DNA of 64,000 bases from Kordiimonas sp. SCSIO 12610 (GCF_024398015.1 NZ_CP073747.1:1312501-1376500), one strand, 5' to 3'. Positions 46,461 through 56,041 are shown, counted from the stretch's first letter. The notes: a model not told the origin generated them from the sequence alone. Numbers and translations are program-made.

Positions 46461-47492
46461 ATGAATTTTCTTAAAGCTGCTGTAAGTTATAGTATCAAAG
46501 CGCTGATTATTTTGTCAGCGCTTTTCGTATGTATCGCTATTGGTGAAATTTATGTTGGGCGCGATCGTTCTGACGCGCGGGAAATCACGGTACCGGCGAC
46601 CAATGTGAAGTCCTTAAAAATTCTAACCTACAATGTTGGCCTCTTGGAGGTGAAACTCTTGGGCTTTGAGCTGTTCAAACCTTCGGATTATCTGGAGGAA
46701 CGCCTTCAATATTTGCCTGATGCTCTTAAGAGTACGGATGCGGATATTATTGCCCTTCAGGAACTTTACAGCGACCGACAAGCAGAATTTGTTTTGGATG
46801 CGCTTTCGGATATTTACCCCTATCATTACCACGCCGATAATACTCTGTGGCGGGTTCAAAATGGCCTGATGCTTTTATCGAAATATCCAATCCGAAATAC
46901 CGCCCTTATTAAAATGGATGACGGCCCGCGCGATGAACGCTATTTCGCAAGTAAGTCCATTATGGCGGCAGAGGTTGTTTTGGGGCCTGACCTAACGGTT
47001 GATATTGCCAATATTCACCCAACAGGGGGCGGTACTGAATTAGCGCAGGACCACCCGAGCAATATCACGGCGCGGGGTAACCAAATTCAACAGACGTATG
47101 ACCTGTTAAACGAAGGCGAAGGTCTGTTTCAAAGTGACTATAAGATTATCATGGGTGATTTTAATGCGGGCCCTGAAATCGCCGAAGAAAATTATAAATT
47201 ACTGGCGAACTATGGATATGTTGATGCCTACGCCAGATTTGCGAATACGCATGATGAGCCGCTTAAGATAACATGGGACGCCAATAATATTTTAAACCGC
47301 CAAGGCGCACATGCGGGTGCAATTTCGCAGCGGATTGACCATATTTTCCTGTCGCCCGATATGGCGTCCAATATGTCTGTTACAAATGCAGAGGTATTAT
47401 ACGAGAGCTGTATCGTGCCTGTTCAGGGCGGCGATTTAGTACCTGTTTCCGATCATTATGGTGTGATGGTTGAATTGGTTTTAAATACCTAA
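46461..47492 (+). CDS. Endonuclease/exonuclease/phosphatase-family protein, membrane-anchored or exported
   Basis: This is a metal-dependent phosphodiesterase-fold protein of 343 aa. An N-terminal hydrophobic helix at about 12-32 acts as anchor or signal. The core signatures are LKILTYNVGLL (Asn ligand), IIALQELYSDRQ (Glu), NIHPTGGG, IIMGDFNAGPE (Asp/Asn) and VSDHYGVMVEL (Asp-His). This layout resembles neutral sphingomyelinases and related lipid phosphodiesterases more than DNA-repair nucleases. The substrate is unknown. Its last 4 bases overlap the convergent DUF2842 gene. Confidence 0.82.
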   Translation: MNFLKAAVSYSIKALIILSALFVCIAIGEIYVGRDRSDAREITVPATNVKSLKILTYNVGLLEVKLLGFELFKPSDYLEERLQYLPDALKSTDADIIALQELYSDRQAEFVLDALSDIYPYHYHADNTLWRVQNGLMLLSKYPIRNTALIKMDDGPRDERYFASKSIMAAEVVLGPDLTVDIANIHPTGGGTELAQDHPSNITARGNQIQQTYDLLNEGEGLFQSDYKIIMGDFNAGPEIAEENYKLLANYGYVDAYARFANTHDEPLKITWDANNILNRQGAHAGAISQRIDHIFLSPDMASNMSVTNAEVLYESCIVPVQGGDLVPVSDHYGVMVELVLNT

Positions 47493-47734
47493 GATTCGCC
47501 GTCTTTTTTGTGACCCTTACCCATCCATTCAAGGATTTTTTTGGCAGGGAAAATCCATAATATGCCAGCGATCAGATAAAAGATCATTTCGATCGCCAAG
47601 GGCCACGGTTCGATAATATCGCCAATCGCGGCAGCGCCGAACGCGTATAGCGTTAAACCAAAAATCAGGACAAACATACCAATCAGGCTGCGGGCTGATG
47701 GTCTTGGCTGGGAATTTGGTTCAGGCTGTGACAT
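47489..47734 (-). CDS. DUF2842-family small membrane protein
   Basis: This 81-aa protein has two hydrophobic helices at about residues 17-39 (LIGMFVLIFGLTLYAFGAAAIGDII) and 44-64 (PLAIEMIFYLIAGILWIFPA), followed by KKILEWMGKG. The pattern is that of DUF2842, a small alphaproteobacterial membrane family without an assigned role. It may share a transcript with the NUDIX gene upstream on the minus strand (60-base gap). Confidence 0.75.
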   Translation of the reverse strand: MSQPEPNSQPRPSARSLIGMFVLIFGLTLYAFGAAAIGDIIEPWPLAIEMIFYLIAGILWIFPAKKILEWMGKGHKKDGES

Positions 47735-47794
47735 ACGCGGTCAGGTCCTTGGTTTTATATTAGTCCAGTGGAATAGGGAAAGACTTATAGTCTT

Positions 47795-48256
47795 TTATGG
47801 TATCAAAGGGGGGAGTGTCAGCCCCTTTTTTTCTGCACCTAGCAAAATCATGCGTTTGGTCTCTGACCATAAGGGAAGGTTGAGAGCGTCCTCTAGCGTG
47901 AAAAAGCGAGCGTCCTTCGCGTCGCTTGCGGCGACTGGCTGATCGCTTGTACTTTCCGCCATATAGTCAATTAAGGTATAGTGAAATGCTATCTGACCAT
48001 TGCTGTGTTCAATATAGTCGATTACGTCCAATAATGGACCGGGTTTGACCTTCAGGCTAGTTTCTTCAAACACTTCGCGGACCATTGTATCAATCACGCG
48101 TTCACCGATTTCCTGACGGCCACCAGGCAGGCTCCATTCATCTTCTTTCGGTGGTTTCCCGCGTTTGATCAATAAAACTTTGTCTCCAAAGAAAACGACA
48201 GCGCCAACCCCGACAACAGGGTACTTTGGAACAGTATGTTTATGGTCATTTGGCAC
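47795..48256 (-). CDS. NUDIX hydrolase (ADP-ribose pyrophosphatase-like)
   Basis: This hydrolase acts on nucleoside-diphosphate-linked substrates. The GTG at 48256 with AGGAAA upstream is chosen over an upstream TTG (48328), giving 153 aa. The NUDIX box is complete: GGRQEIGERVIDTMVREVFEETSL. VVGVGAVVFFGDKVLLIKRGKPP precedes it and FTLEDALNLPLWSETKRMILLG follows. It resembles the short ADP-ribose pyrophosphatase group; the substrate is not proven. Confidence 0.85.
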   Translation of the reverse strand: MPNDHKHTVPKYPVVGVGAVVFFGDKVLLIKRGKPPKEDEWSLPGGRQEIGERVIDTMVREVFEETSLKVKPGPLLDVIDYIEHSNGQIAFHYTLIDYMAESTSDQPVAASDAKDARFFTLEDALNLPLWSETKRMILLGAEKKGLTLPPLIP

Positions 48257-48334
48257 TGAATTTTCCTGATTTCTTGTTTTCAACTGATCGGTATGGCGTA
48301 TAGTGCGTTGTGATTTAAAGTGAGGCAATAGTTC

Positions 48335-49057
48335 ATGTGCGGACGGTTCATGTTAACATCTGATCAGGCTGAGATTGCAGCCCTTTTTGGGGTGCAAACC
48401 CCGCATATGATCCCTGAACGTTACAATATTGCCCCGACCCAGCCTGTGCTGGTTATCCGTGAAGCGGACACGCAAGTATTCGGCACCCGAGGCGCGCGCG
48501 AACTCGCTGCACTTGAATGGAATTTTGTTCCCGAATGGGCGAAGGAAAAAAATACCAAACCCCTTATTAACGCCCGCGTTGAAACCATTGAGGCAAAGCC
48601 CTCGTTTCGATCAAGCATAAAGCGACGTCGCTGCCTGGTTCCGTTTAACGGTTGGTATGAATGGAAATCAGTGAACGGTAAAAAGCAGCCTTATTTTATT
48701 CAGAAGGTTGGCGCAAATGGTTTGAACGAACTTGCGGCCTTTGCTGGTGTGTGGTCCACATGGCACGGGCCGGACGGCGAATTTTGGCTGGAGACCTTTG
48801 CAATTATAACCGCAGAAGCAACAGGCCCTTTGAGGGCAACCCATCACCGGAAGCCCCTGGTGGTAAAGCCCGCGGATTATGACCGCTGGCTCATGCCGCA
48901 TGACCCGCTGCCCCCAACATTTTTGAAATCATTCGACTGGGAAGCTGAAGGCGCGTTTCATAGCAAACCTGTTAGTACGCGGGTGAACAGTATCAGGTTT
49001 GATGACCCTGCATGCCTCAATCCGCCCGAAGAAGAAAAGCAACCCAGCTTGTTTTGA
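48335..49057 (+). CDS. SRAP-domain protein (YedK/HMCES type)
   Basis: This protein covalently shields abasic sites in single-stranded DNA through its N-terminal cysteine. The 240-aa protein begins MCGRFM; Cys 2 is the crosslinking residue after Met removal. Other active-site residues are seen in NARVETIEAKPSFRSSIKRRRCLVPFNGWYEW (Asn, Glu) and RATHHRKPLVV (His). It is divergent from the NUDIX gene; TGAGG lies 9 bases before the ATG. Both neighbours handle damaged or modified nucleotides, but a functional link is speculation. Confidence 0.93.
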   Translation: MCGRFMLTSDQAEIAALFGVQTPHMIPERYNIAPTQPVLVIREADTQVFGTRGARELAALEWNFVPEWAKEKNTKPLINARVETIEAKPSFRSSIKRRRCLVPFNGWYEWKSVNGKKQPYFIQKVGANGLNELAAFAGVWSTWHGPDGEFWLETFAIITAEATGPLRATHHRKPLVVKPADYDRWLMPHDPLPPTFLKSFDWEAEGAFHSKPVSTRVNSIRFDDPACLNPPEEEKQPSLF

Positions 49058-49112
49058 AAAAGCAATATTGGGGCACATAGCAATTAAAAATATGAAATAG
49101 GAAATGGCACAT

Positions 49113-49928
49113 ATGTCAGATAACGATCAATCCTTGTGGGATACTAGCGCACCAATCCATATTGCGAAAACAGGCGCGATTGGATGGATATATATTAACC
49201 GGCCTGAAAAATATAACGCGCTTAAAATCAGTATGTGGCAACAAATCCCTGCCTGTGTCGCAGCGCTTGATAATGACCATGATGTACGCGCGATCATCAT
49301 AACAGGTTTGGGCGGTAAGGCGTTTTCGACCGGGGCTGATATCGGTGATATTGGTGCGGGCGTTGGTAACCCAGATATTCAGGAAGTTAACCGCCTCGCC
49401 ATCCGGAACGGGCAGCGCGCGCTCGCGCGTGCGCGAAAACCCGTGATTGCTATGATTGATGGCCTGTGTATCGGTGGTGGATGCGGCCTCGCAATCCACT
49501 GTGATGTGCGGTTTGCGAGCGAACGATCCCGCTTCGCTATAACGCCAGCAAAACTTGGGATCGTTTATCCCTTAAATGACACGAAAGAACTCGTTGACCT
49601 CGTGGGGCCCGCCCGCGCGAAGATGCTTCTGTTTTCTGCCGATCAGATCGATGCCCAAAAAGCCCAGGAAATTGGGTTGATTGACGAATTGATCCCAGAA
49701 GAAGGCCTAAGGGCCAGTGTTCTTGCCTTTGCAGGGCGTATCTCTGAGCTATCGGCGTTTTCCATCCAACATATGAAAGCAAATATTCAGGCAATTCTGG
49801 ATGGTCAGATTGATGATGACGAGCGAACATCCAATCTGTTCAATGACGCACATGACGCTGATGACGGGCTGGAGGGCTTCCGCGCATACTCGGAAAAACG
49901 AAAACCCGACTTTAAATGGAACGGGTAG
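49113..49928 (+). CDS. Enoyl-CoA hydratase/isomerase family protein
   Basis: This crotonase-fold enzyme is 271 aa. The ATG at 49113 has AGGAAA at suitable distance; an in-frame ATG at 49104 lacks one. The oxyanion-hole regions are GGKAFSTGADIGDIG and IDGLCIGGGCGLAIHCDVRFAS; the residues corresponding to catalytic Glu in hydratases fall within RFAITPAKLGIVYPL, where the usual Glu pair is not obvious, so the reaction type is uncertain. It converges on the amidase gene with a 17-base overlap of coding ends. Confidence 0.85.
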   Translation: MSDNDQSLWDTSAPIHIAKTGAIGWIYINRPEKYNALKISMWQQIPACVAALDNDHDVRAIIITGLGGKAFSTGADIGDIGAGVGNPDIQEVNRLAIRNGQRALARARKPVIAMIDGLCIGGGCGLAIHCDVRFASERSRFAITPAKLGIVYPLNDTKELVDLVGPARAKMLLFSADQIDAQKAQEIGLIDELIPEEGLRASVLAFAGRISELSAFSIQHMKANIQAILDGQIDDDERTSNLFNDAHDADDGLEGFRAYSEKRKPDFKWNG

Positions 49929-51270
49929 GGTTTAGCCCTTCTAACATTCTCGCAATGGTTATGATTTTGCGCTCGGACAGGATGTTTCCCATTATCTGAA
50001 GGCCGAAGGGCATGGCGTTCTCTGATGAAAGGCCAAAGGGAATGCTGATGGCGGGCATGCCTGCGAAATTGGCGGGGGCCGTATAATCATACATGCCTTT
50101 TGGCGCTTGTTCGCTTGCACCGAATGTACTTACGGGTGTTGTAGGGGTGATAATGGCGTCGAGTGGCATCATGGCTTCGTCCACACTGTCGCCCATGCGC
50201 GCGATTGCCGTCATAGCCTTTAACTTGATGTTGTCGCCCGCTTTCATGCCCCATTCGATCATGCCCTTGAAGCGTTCGCTGAAAGCATCCGGCGTTTCAT
50301 GGTACATGGCGCCGTGAAACTCTGCCATTTCAATTTCGCAGATTTCAAATGCTGCCTTGCGGGCAATATCAATATCATAATTTCTGAAATTCATAGGTTG
50401 AATAAGGGCTCCAAGATCCTTAAGTTTCTGCACTGCCGTTTCGAAGTTGTGAAACACTTCGTCCGACAGGGCAGGGCAATTTGGAATGAAATCATAAGGA
50501 ACACCGATTTTCATGCCCTTTATATCATTTGGTAGCTTGTCAGCGCTGGCCGGGATGCCAAGAAGGGCAGATAACATCATAAATGTGTCGTCAACACTGC
50601 GCGTCATTGGCCCCACATGGTCGAATGTCCACGAAAGGGGAATGGTGCCAAGGGTGCGCACAAGGTTGCGGCTTGGCTTTAGTCCCACAATACCGCACAA
50701 GCTTGCAGGAATACGAATACTGCCTAAGCTATCGGAACCAAGGGCCGCTGGCATCATGTTCGCAGCAAGCGCTGCGGCTGTACCCGAAGAACTTCCCCCG
50801 GGGCTGAACTGACTATTCAGCGGGTTTATCGTGTCACCAAAATAGTCATTTCGCCCTGTAATGCCAAGCGCGCCTTCGTCCATATTGGTTTGCGCAAACG
50901 GGATCAAACCTGCTGCCTTTAGTTTGGAAATGGCGTGGCTGTCATTTGGGGCAACGCTTGATTTTCGCCCCCTTATCCCTGCATGGTCCGCATACCCTTC
51001 GACTAAGATATTCGCTTTGAAACCAAAGGGAATGCCATCAAGCGGGCCAAGGGCTTGGCCGCCCGCACGGCGGGTATCGCTATCTTGTGCAGCCTTTAGT
51101 GCTGCCTCAGTTTGCACGCTCGTAATAGCATTAAGGGAAGTGTTTTGCTGCTCTACAGACTCAAGGCAGGCTTCGGTGATTTGAACCGATGTAATCTGAC
51201 TCTCTGTTAACGCCTTTGATAGTGATATTAACGATTGCTCTGCTAATGGCTTGTTTGAAACATCACTCAT
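49912..51270 (-). CDS. Amidase (amidase-signature family)
   Basis: This 452-aa serine hydrolase has the Ser-cisSer-Lys triad. Lys lies in DGIPFGFKANILVEG, the cis-Ser in SPGGSSSGTAAALAANM and the nucleophile region in ALGSDSLGSIRIPASLCGIVGLKPS (Leu replaces the Gly usually before SIR). Related enzymes hydrolyse carboxamides, including GatA for tRNA amidation, but no gatB/gatC is adjacent and the C-terminus differs, so this is probably a catabolic or detoxifying amidase. Start: ATG after GGTGA. Confidence 0.88.
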   Translation of the reverse strand: MSDVSNKPLAEQSLISLSKALTESQITSVQITEACLESVEQQNTSLNAITSVQTEAALKAAQDSDTRRAGGQALGPLDGIPFGFKANILVEGYADHAGIRGRKSSVAPNDSHAISKLKAAGLIPFAQTNMDEGALGITGRNDYFGDTINPLNSQFSPGGSSSGTAAALAANMMPAALGSDSLGSIRIPASLCGIVGLKPSRNLVRTLGTIPLSWTFDHVGPMTRSVDDTFMMLSALLGIPASADKLPNDIKGMKIGVPYDFIPNCPALSDEVFHNFETAVQKLKDLGALIQPMNFRNYDIDIARKAAFEICEIEMAEFHGAMYHETPDAFSERFKGMIEWGMKAGDNIKLKAMTAIARMGDSVDEAMMPLDAIITPTTPVSTFGASEQAPKGMYDYTAPANFAGMPAISIPFGLSSENAMPFGLQIMGNILSERKIITIARMLEGLNPTRSI

Positions 51271-51408
51271 GCATCACCTGTTTTAATTTCGTTTTGCCTT
51301 CACCAAAGATACTCAGATCAAAAAAATGGCATAGGGCTGATTGCCTGTTGAAGCATTCTTATGATGCAGTTAGCCTGTATTCGGGTTTAAGGAAAGGGAT
51401 AATTCATC

Positions 51409-52224
51409 ATGGTACAGTCGTTTAAGGATAAAACAGTTTGGATCACCGGGGCATCGTCCGGTATCGGTGAAGCACTGGCGTACGAGTTTGCAAACGAAGG
51501 TGCCAAGCTGATTTTATCAGCCCGTCGTATGGATGAATTGGAACGCGTAAAGGAAGGCTGTGTGAAGGCAGGCAGTCGTGATGCTGATATCCTAACGCTT
51601 GCCCTCGATGTTACTGACGAAACTGCGATGGCTGAGAAGGTTAAGGCCGCGCATGCACACACAGGCCGCATTCATATGCTTATCAACAACGCAGGGATTT
51701 CACAGCGTTCTTTGTGCGTTGATACAGATATGGAAACATACCGGAAGCTTTTTGATGTGGATGTGTTTGGTCAGATCGCCCTTACTAAGATGGTGCTTCC
51801 GATTATGCTCGATCAGAAAGAAGGGCATATTGCGATCACATCATCGGTGGCAGGAAAAATCGGTGTGCCGTACCGAACAGGTTACTGCGCAGCCAAGCAC
51901 GCGGTTATGGGGTTTTATGATGCGCTTCGGGCAGAAATGGCGAACTCTGGCATACGTGTTACCACTATAACACCGGGCTTTATCCGCACGAATATTTCCA
52001 AATATGCCCTGAAGGGTGACGGAAGCGAGTTTGGTAAAACCGATCAGAATATCGCGGGCGGAATGGATGTGACAGCCTGCGTTAAGGTGATTATGGATGG
52101 CTTCCATAAAGGAAAACCGGAAATTGCAGTTGGTGAGGGCCGTGAAATGAGTGCACTTTGGGTAAAACGTCTATTCCCGAAACGCTTGTTTAAAATGGTT
52201 GAGAATGTTCCGAAGCCGGAATGA
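51409..52224 (+). CDS. Short-chain dehydrogenase/reductase
   Basis: This NAD(P)-dependent oxidoreductase is 271 aa and has a Rossmann fold. VWITGASSGIGEALAYEFANEG is the cofactor loop, LINNAGISQRSL contains the NNAG motif, and the catalytic Ser and Tyr-x-x-x-Lys occur in ITSSVAGKIGVPYRTGYCAAKHAVMGF. The C-terminus (LWVKRLFPKRLFKMV) resembles the DHRS7-like group that acts on lipids or steroids. The exact substrate is unknown. ATG follows AAGGGA. Confidence 0.9.
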   Translation: MVQSFKDKTVWITGASSGIGEALAYEFANEGAKLILSARRMDELERVKEGCVKAGSRDADILTLALDVTDETAMAEKVKAAHAHTGRIHMLINNAGISQRSLCVDTDMETYRKLFDVDVFGQIALTKMVLPIMLDQKEGHIAITSSVAGKIGVPYRTGYCAAKHAVMGFYDALRAEMANSGIRVTTITPGFIRTNISKYALKGDGSEFGKTDQNIAGGMDVTACVKVIMDGFHKGKPEIAVGEGREMSALWVKRLFPKRLFKMVENVPKPE

Positions 52225-52233
52225 TAGCTTTTT

Positions 52234-52641
52234 TTATGACGGATCTTCCAAATTCCTGATTTTGCCGCTGCCGTTTAACCGGATTAAAAGGTTACGGCAG
52301 CCCCGCATAAGTGGATAGAGAAGCCTCGCCAGGGTATCTGACCAGAATAGGGATTGGGTAAACCAGTTAAACAGACCTTTTTTGTCACCAAAACGGGCCA
52401 TAAATTTTAGCGCACTTTTACCGTGATAAAATTGGCCGTCAACATAGATAACCATCCCTTCATCAAGGTCAAACTTACGTTTGTTGATTTCTGCCAAAAG
52501 GGCTGTTCCTTCGGCTTCCCTCGCATTCAAAAGATTTAAAGCGCCGTATTCTTCTTTGATTTTCAGTGCGTGTGCGGCCATACGGCAAATCGGACAGTCA
52601 CCGTCATAAACAAACCAGATACCGTTCTGATACTCTTCCAT
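52234..52641 (-). CDS. DCC-family thiol-disulfide oxidoreductase-like protein (DUF393)
   Basis: This small protein (135 aa) has the hallmark FVYDGDCPICRMAAHALKIKE near its N-terminus: the DxxCxxC motif of a thioredoxin-like fold. Other conserved points are LLNAREAEGTALLAEINKRKFD and the GKSALKFMARF segment. Redox activity is presumed from the CxxC and is not shown for most members. The stop lies 9 bases from the convergent SDR gene. Confidence 0.85.
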   Translation of the reverse strand: MEEYQNGIWFVYDGDCPICRMAAHALKIKEEYGALNLLNAREAEGTALLAEINKRKFDLDEGMVIYVDGQFYHGKSALKFMARFGDKKGLFNWFTQSLFWSDTLARLLYPLMRGCRNLLIRLNGSGKIRNLEDPS

Positions 52642-52675
52642 GATGTCGGAACTCAGTTTCTCCAGTAATACGGTG

Positions 52676-53173
52676 TCAGTCTTTGTGCTCGGTTTTGACT
52701 TTCGCCTCGAACGCTCGAATGTCCTTGATCACTTCAACGAAAATATCATTGGGAATAGGGAAGGTCAGATGGTATTGGGCCACCTTCCAGCCATTTTGGG
52801 TACGCACTAAAACGCCGGTCCCACGGCTTTTCCCGTATTTTTCGTTATCTAGGATTTCGTCGAACCATGCGCTATTGCCATCCGGGGTAAAATCAACATG
52901 GCGCTCAATAGCCCAGTAATGCCAACCGCTTGGGCGTTCCTTGGCGTAGGCCATGAATGTCGGCATGTCCCAGCGCTCTGTAATGTCTGTGCCCATGAAT
53001 ACGGCATCTTTGGTATAAAGGTCGAAATATTCATTCCAATCCCCTGTTGACGCATGGCGGTGAACACCGTCCAATGTTGCGTCAATTGCTTTCCGGTCTG
53101 CTTCGCTATCCGCGATTACGGTCAAACTAAAGCCAAGCAAAATTAATGAAGCCATCAATAGTGATCGGAACAT
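52676..53173 (-). CDS. Exported NTF2-like (SnoaL-type) protein
   Basis: This is a 165-aa protein with a clear signal peptide (FRSLLMASLILLGFSLTVIADS) ending about residue 21. The remainder is an NTF2/SnoaL-type cone fold: KAIDATLDGVHRHASTGDWNEYFDLYTKDAVFMGTD, ERWDMPTFMAYAKE, TGVLVRTQNGWKVAQYHLTFPIPND. Members can be enzymes, scaffolds or binding proteins; the role here is unknown. ATG follows GGGGGAA. Confidence 0.8.
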   Translation of the reverse strand: MFRSLLMASLILLGFSLTVIADSEADRKAIDATLDGVHRHASTGDWNEYFDLYTKDAVFMGTDITERWDMPTFMAYAKERPSGWHYWAIERHVDFTPDGNSAWFDEILDNEKYGKSRGTGVLVRTQNGWKVAQYHLTFPIPNDIFVEVIKDIRAFEAKVKTEHKD

Positions 53174-53260
53174 GATATTCCCCCTTTTCGTTTCGAAATT
53201 TGGCCTAACCGGAATAGATGATCACCGCGCCGTCTATATTTCGACCGGTCTAAATATCCA

Positions 53261-54763
53261 TTAGGCTTTGGTTTCCTTGATTTCACCGGATTTTAATCTG
53301 GCTATATAGCTTGCGACATCACGCTTGATCTCTGGTGCCAGAATGTAAATGCCGATGATGTTCGGGATCGCCATTAGGAAAAACATACTATCCATTAGGG
53401 TGAATACGGTATCTGATGTGAACACCGCACCGGGCACGAGAGCAGCGCAGAAAATAATTTTGAATGTCGTCATCGACTTATCAGAGCCACCGATAACAAA
53501 TTCCCATATTTTACCAGCGTAATAGCCCCAGCTGATCACGGTTGAGAAAGCAAACATCAAAACGGCTACCGCCAGAACAATCGGGAACCAACTGATGATT
53601 GAACCAAAGGCAGCTGATGTCATTTGAATATCACTGTAGCCTTCAACGGTATATGTACCCGTAATCACGATAACAAGCGCCGTCATAGTGCAAACAACAA
53701 CCGTATCAATGAACGGTTCCATCAACGCAACCATACCTTCTGATACAGGTTCGTTAGTTTTCGCGGCAGCGTGCGCCATTGTGGCTGAGCCGAGGCCCGC
53801 TTCACTTGAATATACGGCGCGCTGCATACCAATAACAATAACACCTAAAACGCCGCCGGTGGCAGCATCCGGGTTCATAGCGCTCGAAATAATGGTACCA
53901 AAGGCGGCTGGTACCTCACCAATATTACCGAGGATTACAAAAAGTGCCGCCAAAACATAAATTAGGCACATCAAAGGAACCAGTTTGGATGTTACATTTG
54001 CAATAGAGCGGATACCGCCAATGATAACGACGGCAGTGAGGCCCGCAAAAATGGCCCCAAAGGTCCATGCAGCGAAATCGCTATTAAGGCCCGTTACTGC
54101 GCTTAATTGACTGTATGCCTGATTAACCTGCGCCACCTGAAGAAACGTTGGTAGTGCCAAAATACCATACGTCCACGCAAGGAATAAACCAGCCTTGGTC
54201 CATCCTTTTTCCGTCAGACCCTTTTGCAGATAATACATGGGCCCGCCTGCGATTGTGCCGTCTTCTCGGACCGTGCGGTATTTTACGCCCAGTGTACATT
54301 CCGCAAATTTTAGCGTCATGGCAAGCAAGCCAATGATGATCATCCAAAGCGTTGCGCCGGGGCCACCTTTGGCAATAGCGACGGCGACGCCCGCAATATT
54401 TCCAAGGCCAACAGTTCCCGATAGGGCAGTTGCAAGCGCCTGAAACTGGGTAACTTCGCCAGGGGCGTTTTCGTCGTGATAGCGCCCTCGCACGATTTTA
54501 TAGGCAATGCCGAAGCTTTTTAAATTGATGAACCCAAAATAGACAGTCAGAATAATCATCGGTGCGGCCAGAAAGGCCACAACCCATTCGATATCAGTTC
54601 CGAATACATTGATTGTACTGAATACAAAATCACCGAGAGCATTGATCACATCGGTTGCGGCTTTGATGAAGATATTATCGCTTTCACCGTCCTGCGCAAA
54701 TCCGGCGCTGGAAGCTGCCATGACAGCAAGAATACCAATGAAAACCCGCTTTAAAGTACCCAC
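53261..54763 (-). CDS. Sodium:alanine symporter (AGCS family)
   Basis: This is an inner-membrane Na+-coupled transporter of alanine or glycine, 500 aa from a GTG with GGGGAG upstream. A signal-like hydrophobic N-terminus (IGILAVMAASSAGFA) precedes about 11 transmembrane helices. Family signatures include FQALATALSGTVGLGNIAGVAVAIAKGGPGATLWM, the GGPMYYLQKGL region, and SSEAGLGSATMAHAAAKTNEPVSEGMVALMEPFIDT. No adjacent amino-acid catabolic gene indicates the substrate. Confidence 0.93.
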   Translation of the reverse strand: MGTLKRVFIGILAVMAASSAGFAQDGESDNIFIKAATDVINALGDFVFSTINVFGTDIEWVVAFLAAPMIILTVYFGFINLKSFGIAYKIVRGRYHDENAPGEVTQFQALATALSGTVGLGNIAGVAVAIAKGGPGATLWMIIIGLLAMTLKFAECTLGVKYRTVREDGTIAGGPMYYLQKGLTEKGWTKAGLFLAWTYGILALPTFLQVAQVNQAYSQLSAVTGLNSDFAAWTFGAIFAGLTAVVIIGGIRSIANVTSKLVPLMCLIYVLAALFVILGNIGEVPAAFGTIISSAMNPDAATGGVLGVIVIGMQRAVYSSEAGLGSATMAHAAAKTNEPVSEGMVALMEPFIDTVVVCTMTALVIVITGTYTVEGYSDIQMTSAAFGSIISWFPIVLAVAVLMFAFSTVISWGYYAGKIWEFVIGGSDKSMTTFKIIFCAALVPGAVFTSDTVFTLMDSMFFLMAIPNIIGIYILAPEIKRDVASYIARLKSGEIKETKA

Positions 54764-54858
54764 ACTAACTCCCCTTAGTGAATTGCTTTTGTAAATTGAT
54801 CGCCAGATTAGGCGACCAAAACAAATTTAGGAAGGGGAAATGTGATGAAGAGTGTTTA

Positions 54859-55953
54859 TTAATCGGCTAGATCAAAGCTAAAGCGATATTTGACACCCTC
54901 TGTGGCAACTGCCTTGCCGCTTTCAAAGCGAGGTGCATAGCGGAATTTACTGGCTGCTTTGATTGCAGCTTTGCCAAAAGCAGAACTTCCCTTGTAGTCG
55001 ATTACTTTCGGATTTGTAACAAACCCATTTTTATCTACAGTTAACTCGACGATTGCATACCCTTCTTTGCCATTATTGGCGGCGCTACTGGGGTATGTGG
55101 GACCAACTCGGTATACAGGTAGATAGTCCCGGCTTGCTTCAGTCGGTGTTGCGGCTCCTATTGCGCGACAATGCTGTGTCGCCTTATCACTTAAGCCTTG
55201 TTCTTCATAGGCTCTGATAAGAAAAGCATGGGTCGCTAGGGTAGTTTGGGATGAAGGCGCATATTTTTCATATACATTAAGTGATTGTGTAAAATGCTCT
55301 GAAGCGTCTTCGTATTTTTTGTCGGCTAGATAATATTTTCCGAGAGAAAAGTTCGTGGCCGCAAGCTCTGCTAGTGCATTTTCACCGTAGGACTCTAAAA
55401 TAGCTTTGGCTTTTACGAGGTGTTTGACGGCATTTTCAGTACGTGCTTCATAAAGCAAAATGTTTCCGATTTCTTTGCGAATCACACCTTCAATGTAGCT
55501 ATCTTCCTCGTAATGTTTAAGCGTTAAATCGAGCGCTTTTTTGTAATAGCGACGCCCTCTCCTTTGGTCTTTGAATGCGTTGATCGCAGCTTCTGCCTTT
55601 TCAAGGTACACATCAATCAGTTCGGGTGCATCTTCACCGTATATACTAGTGTATAGGTTCTCTGTGATTTTAAGCGCTTTAACTGCCTCATCTTTTTTAT
55701 GCGCATTGTTCGCGGCTTTTGCATAATTAAAGGCAAGGTTTGCCGTATTTTTGTGTTTGTCTCCGAAGGCTCTTAGTCCGGCTTCGAATGCTGCCTTCGC
55801 CGTAGAATACTGCAGGGTATTATTCGATGTGTTCAGGGCTTCATTGTAGGCCGCATAGGCCTCTTTGAAAACTTTAATATCATCCTTTTTATCCGCAAAA
55901 GCCGGTATTGCTATTGAAATAGCTAGCGTTGAAACAATCACAAACTGACGCAT
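54859..55953 (-). CDS. Secreted TPR protein with C-terminal TonB domain
   Basis: This 364-aa protein has a cleavable signal peptide (RQFVIVSTLAISIAIPAFA), a helical TPR-like region at about residues 25-260 (VFKEAYAAYNEALN, ANLAFNYAKAANNAHKKDEAVKALKITENLY, NFSLGKYYLADKKYEDASEHFTQSLNVYEKY), and a C-terminal TonB domain at about 280-360 (YPSSAANNGKEGYAIVELTVDKNGFVTNPKVID, AFGKAAIKAASKFRYAPRF). It lacks the membrane helix and Pro-rich linker of a real TonB, so it is probably a periplasmic adaptor, not an energy transducer. No receptor gene is adjacent. ATG follows AGGGGAG. Confidence 0.82.
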   Translation of the reverse strand: MRQFVIVSTLAISIAIPAFADKKDDIKVFKEAYAAYNEALNTSNNTLQYSTAKAAFEAGLRAFGDKHKNTANLAFNYAKAANNAHKKDEAVKALKITENLYTSIYGEDAPELIDVYLEKAEAAINAFKDQRRGRRYYKKALDLTLKHYEEDSYIEGVIRKEIGNILLYEARTENAVKHLVKAKAILESYGENALAELAATNFSLGKYYLADKKYEDASEHFTQSLNVYEKYAPSSQTTLATHAFLIRAYEEQGLSDKATQHCRAIGAATPTEASRDYLPVYRVGPTYPSSAANNGKEGYAIVELTVDKNGFVTNPKVIDYKGSSAFGKAAIKAASKFRYAPRFESGKAVATEGVKYRFSFDLAD

Positions 55954-56041
55954 GAGAACTCCCCTAATCGTTTAACGTTTAAATCAATTGTAAACTATAG
56001 CAGGAAAATGGCAATTTTGTGTTGCATTAAGAAAGGCGAAA

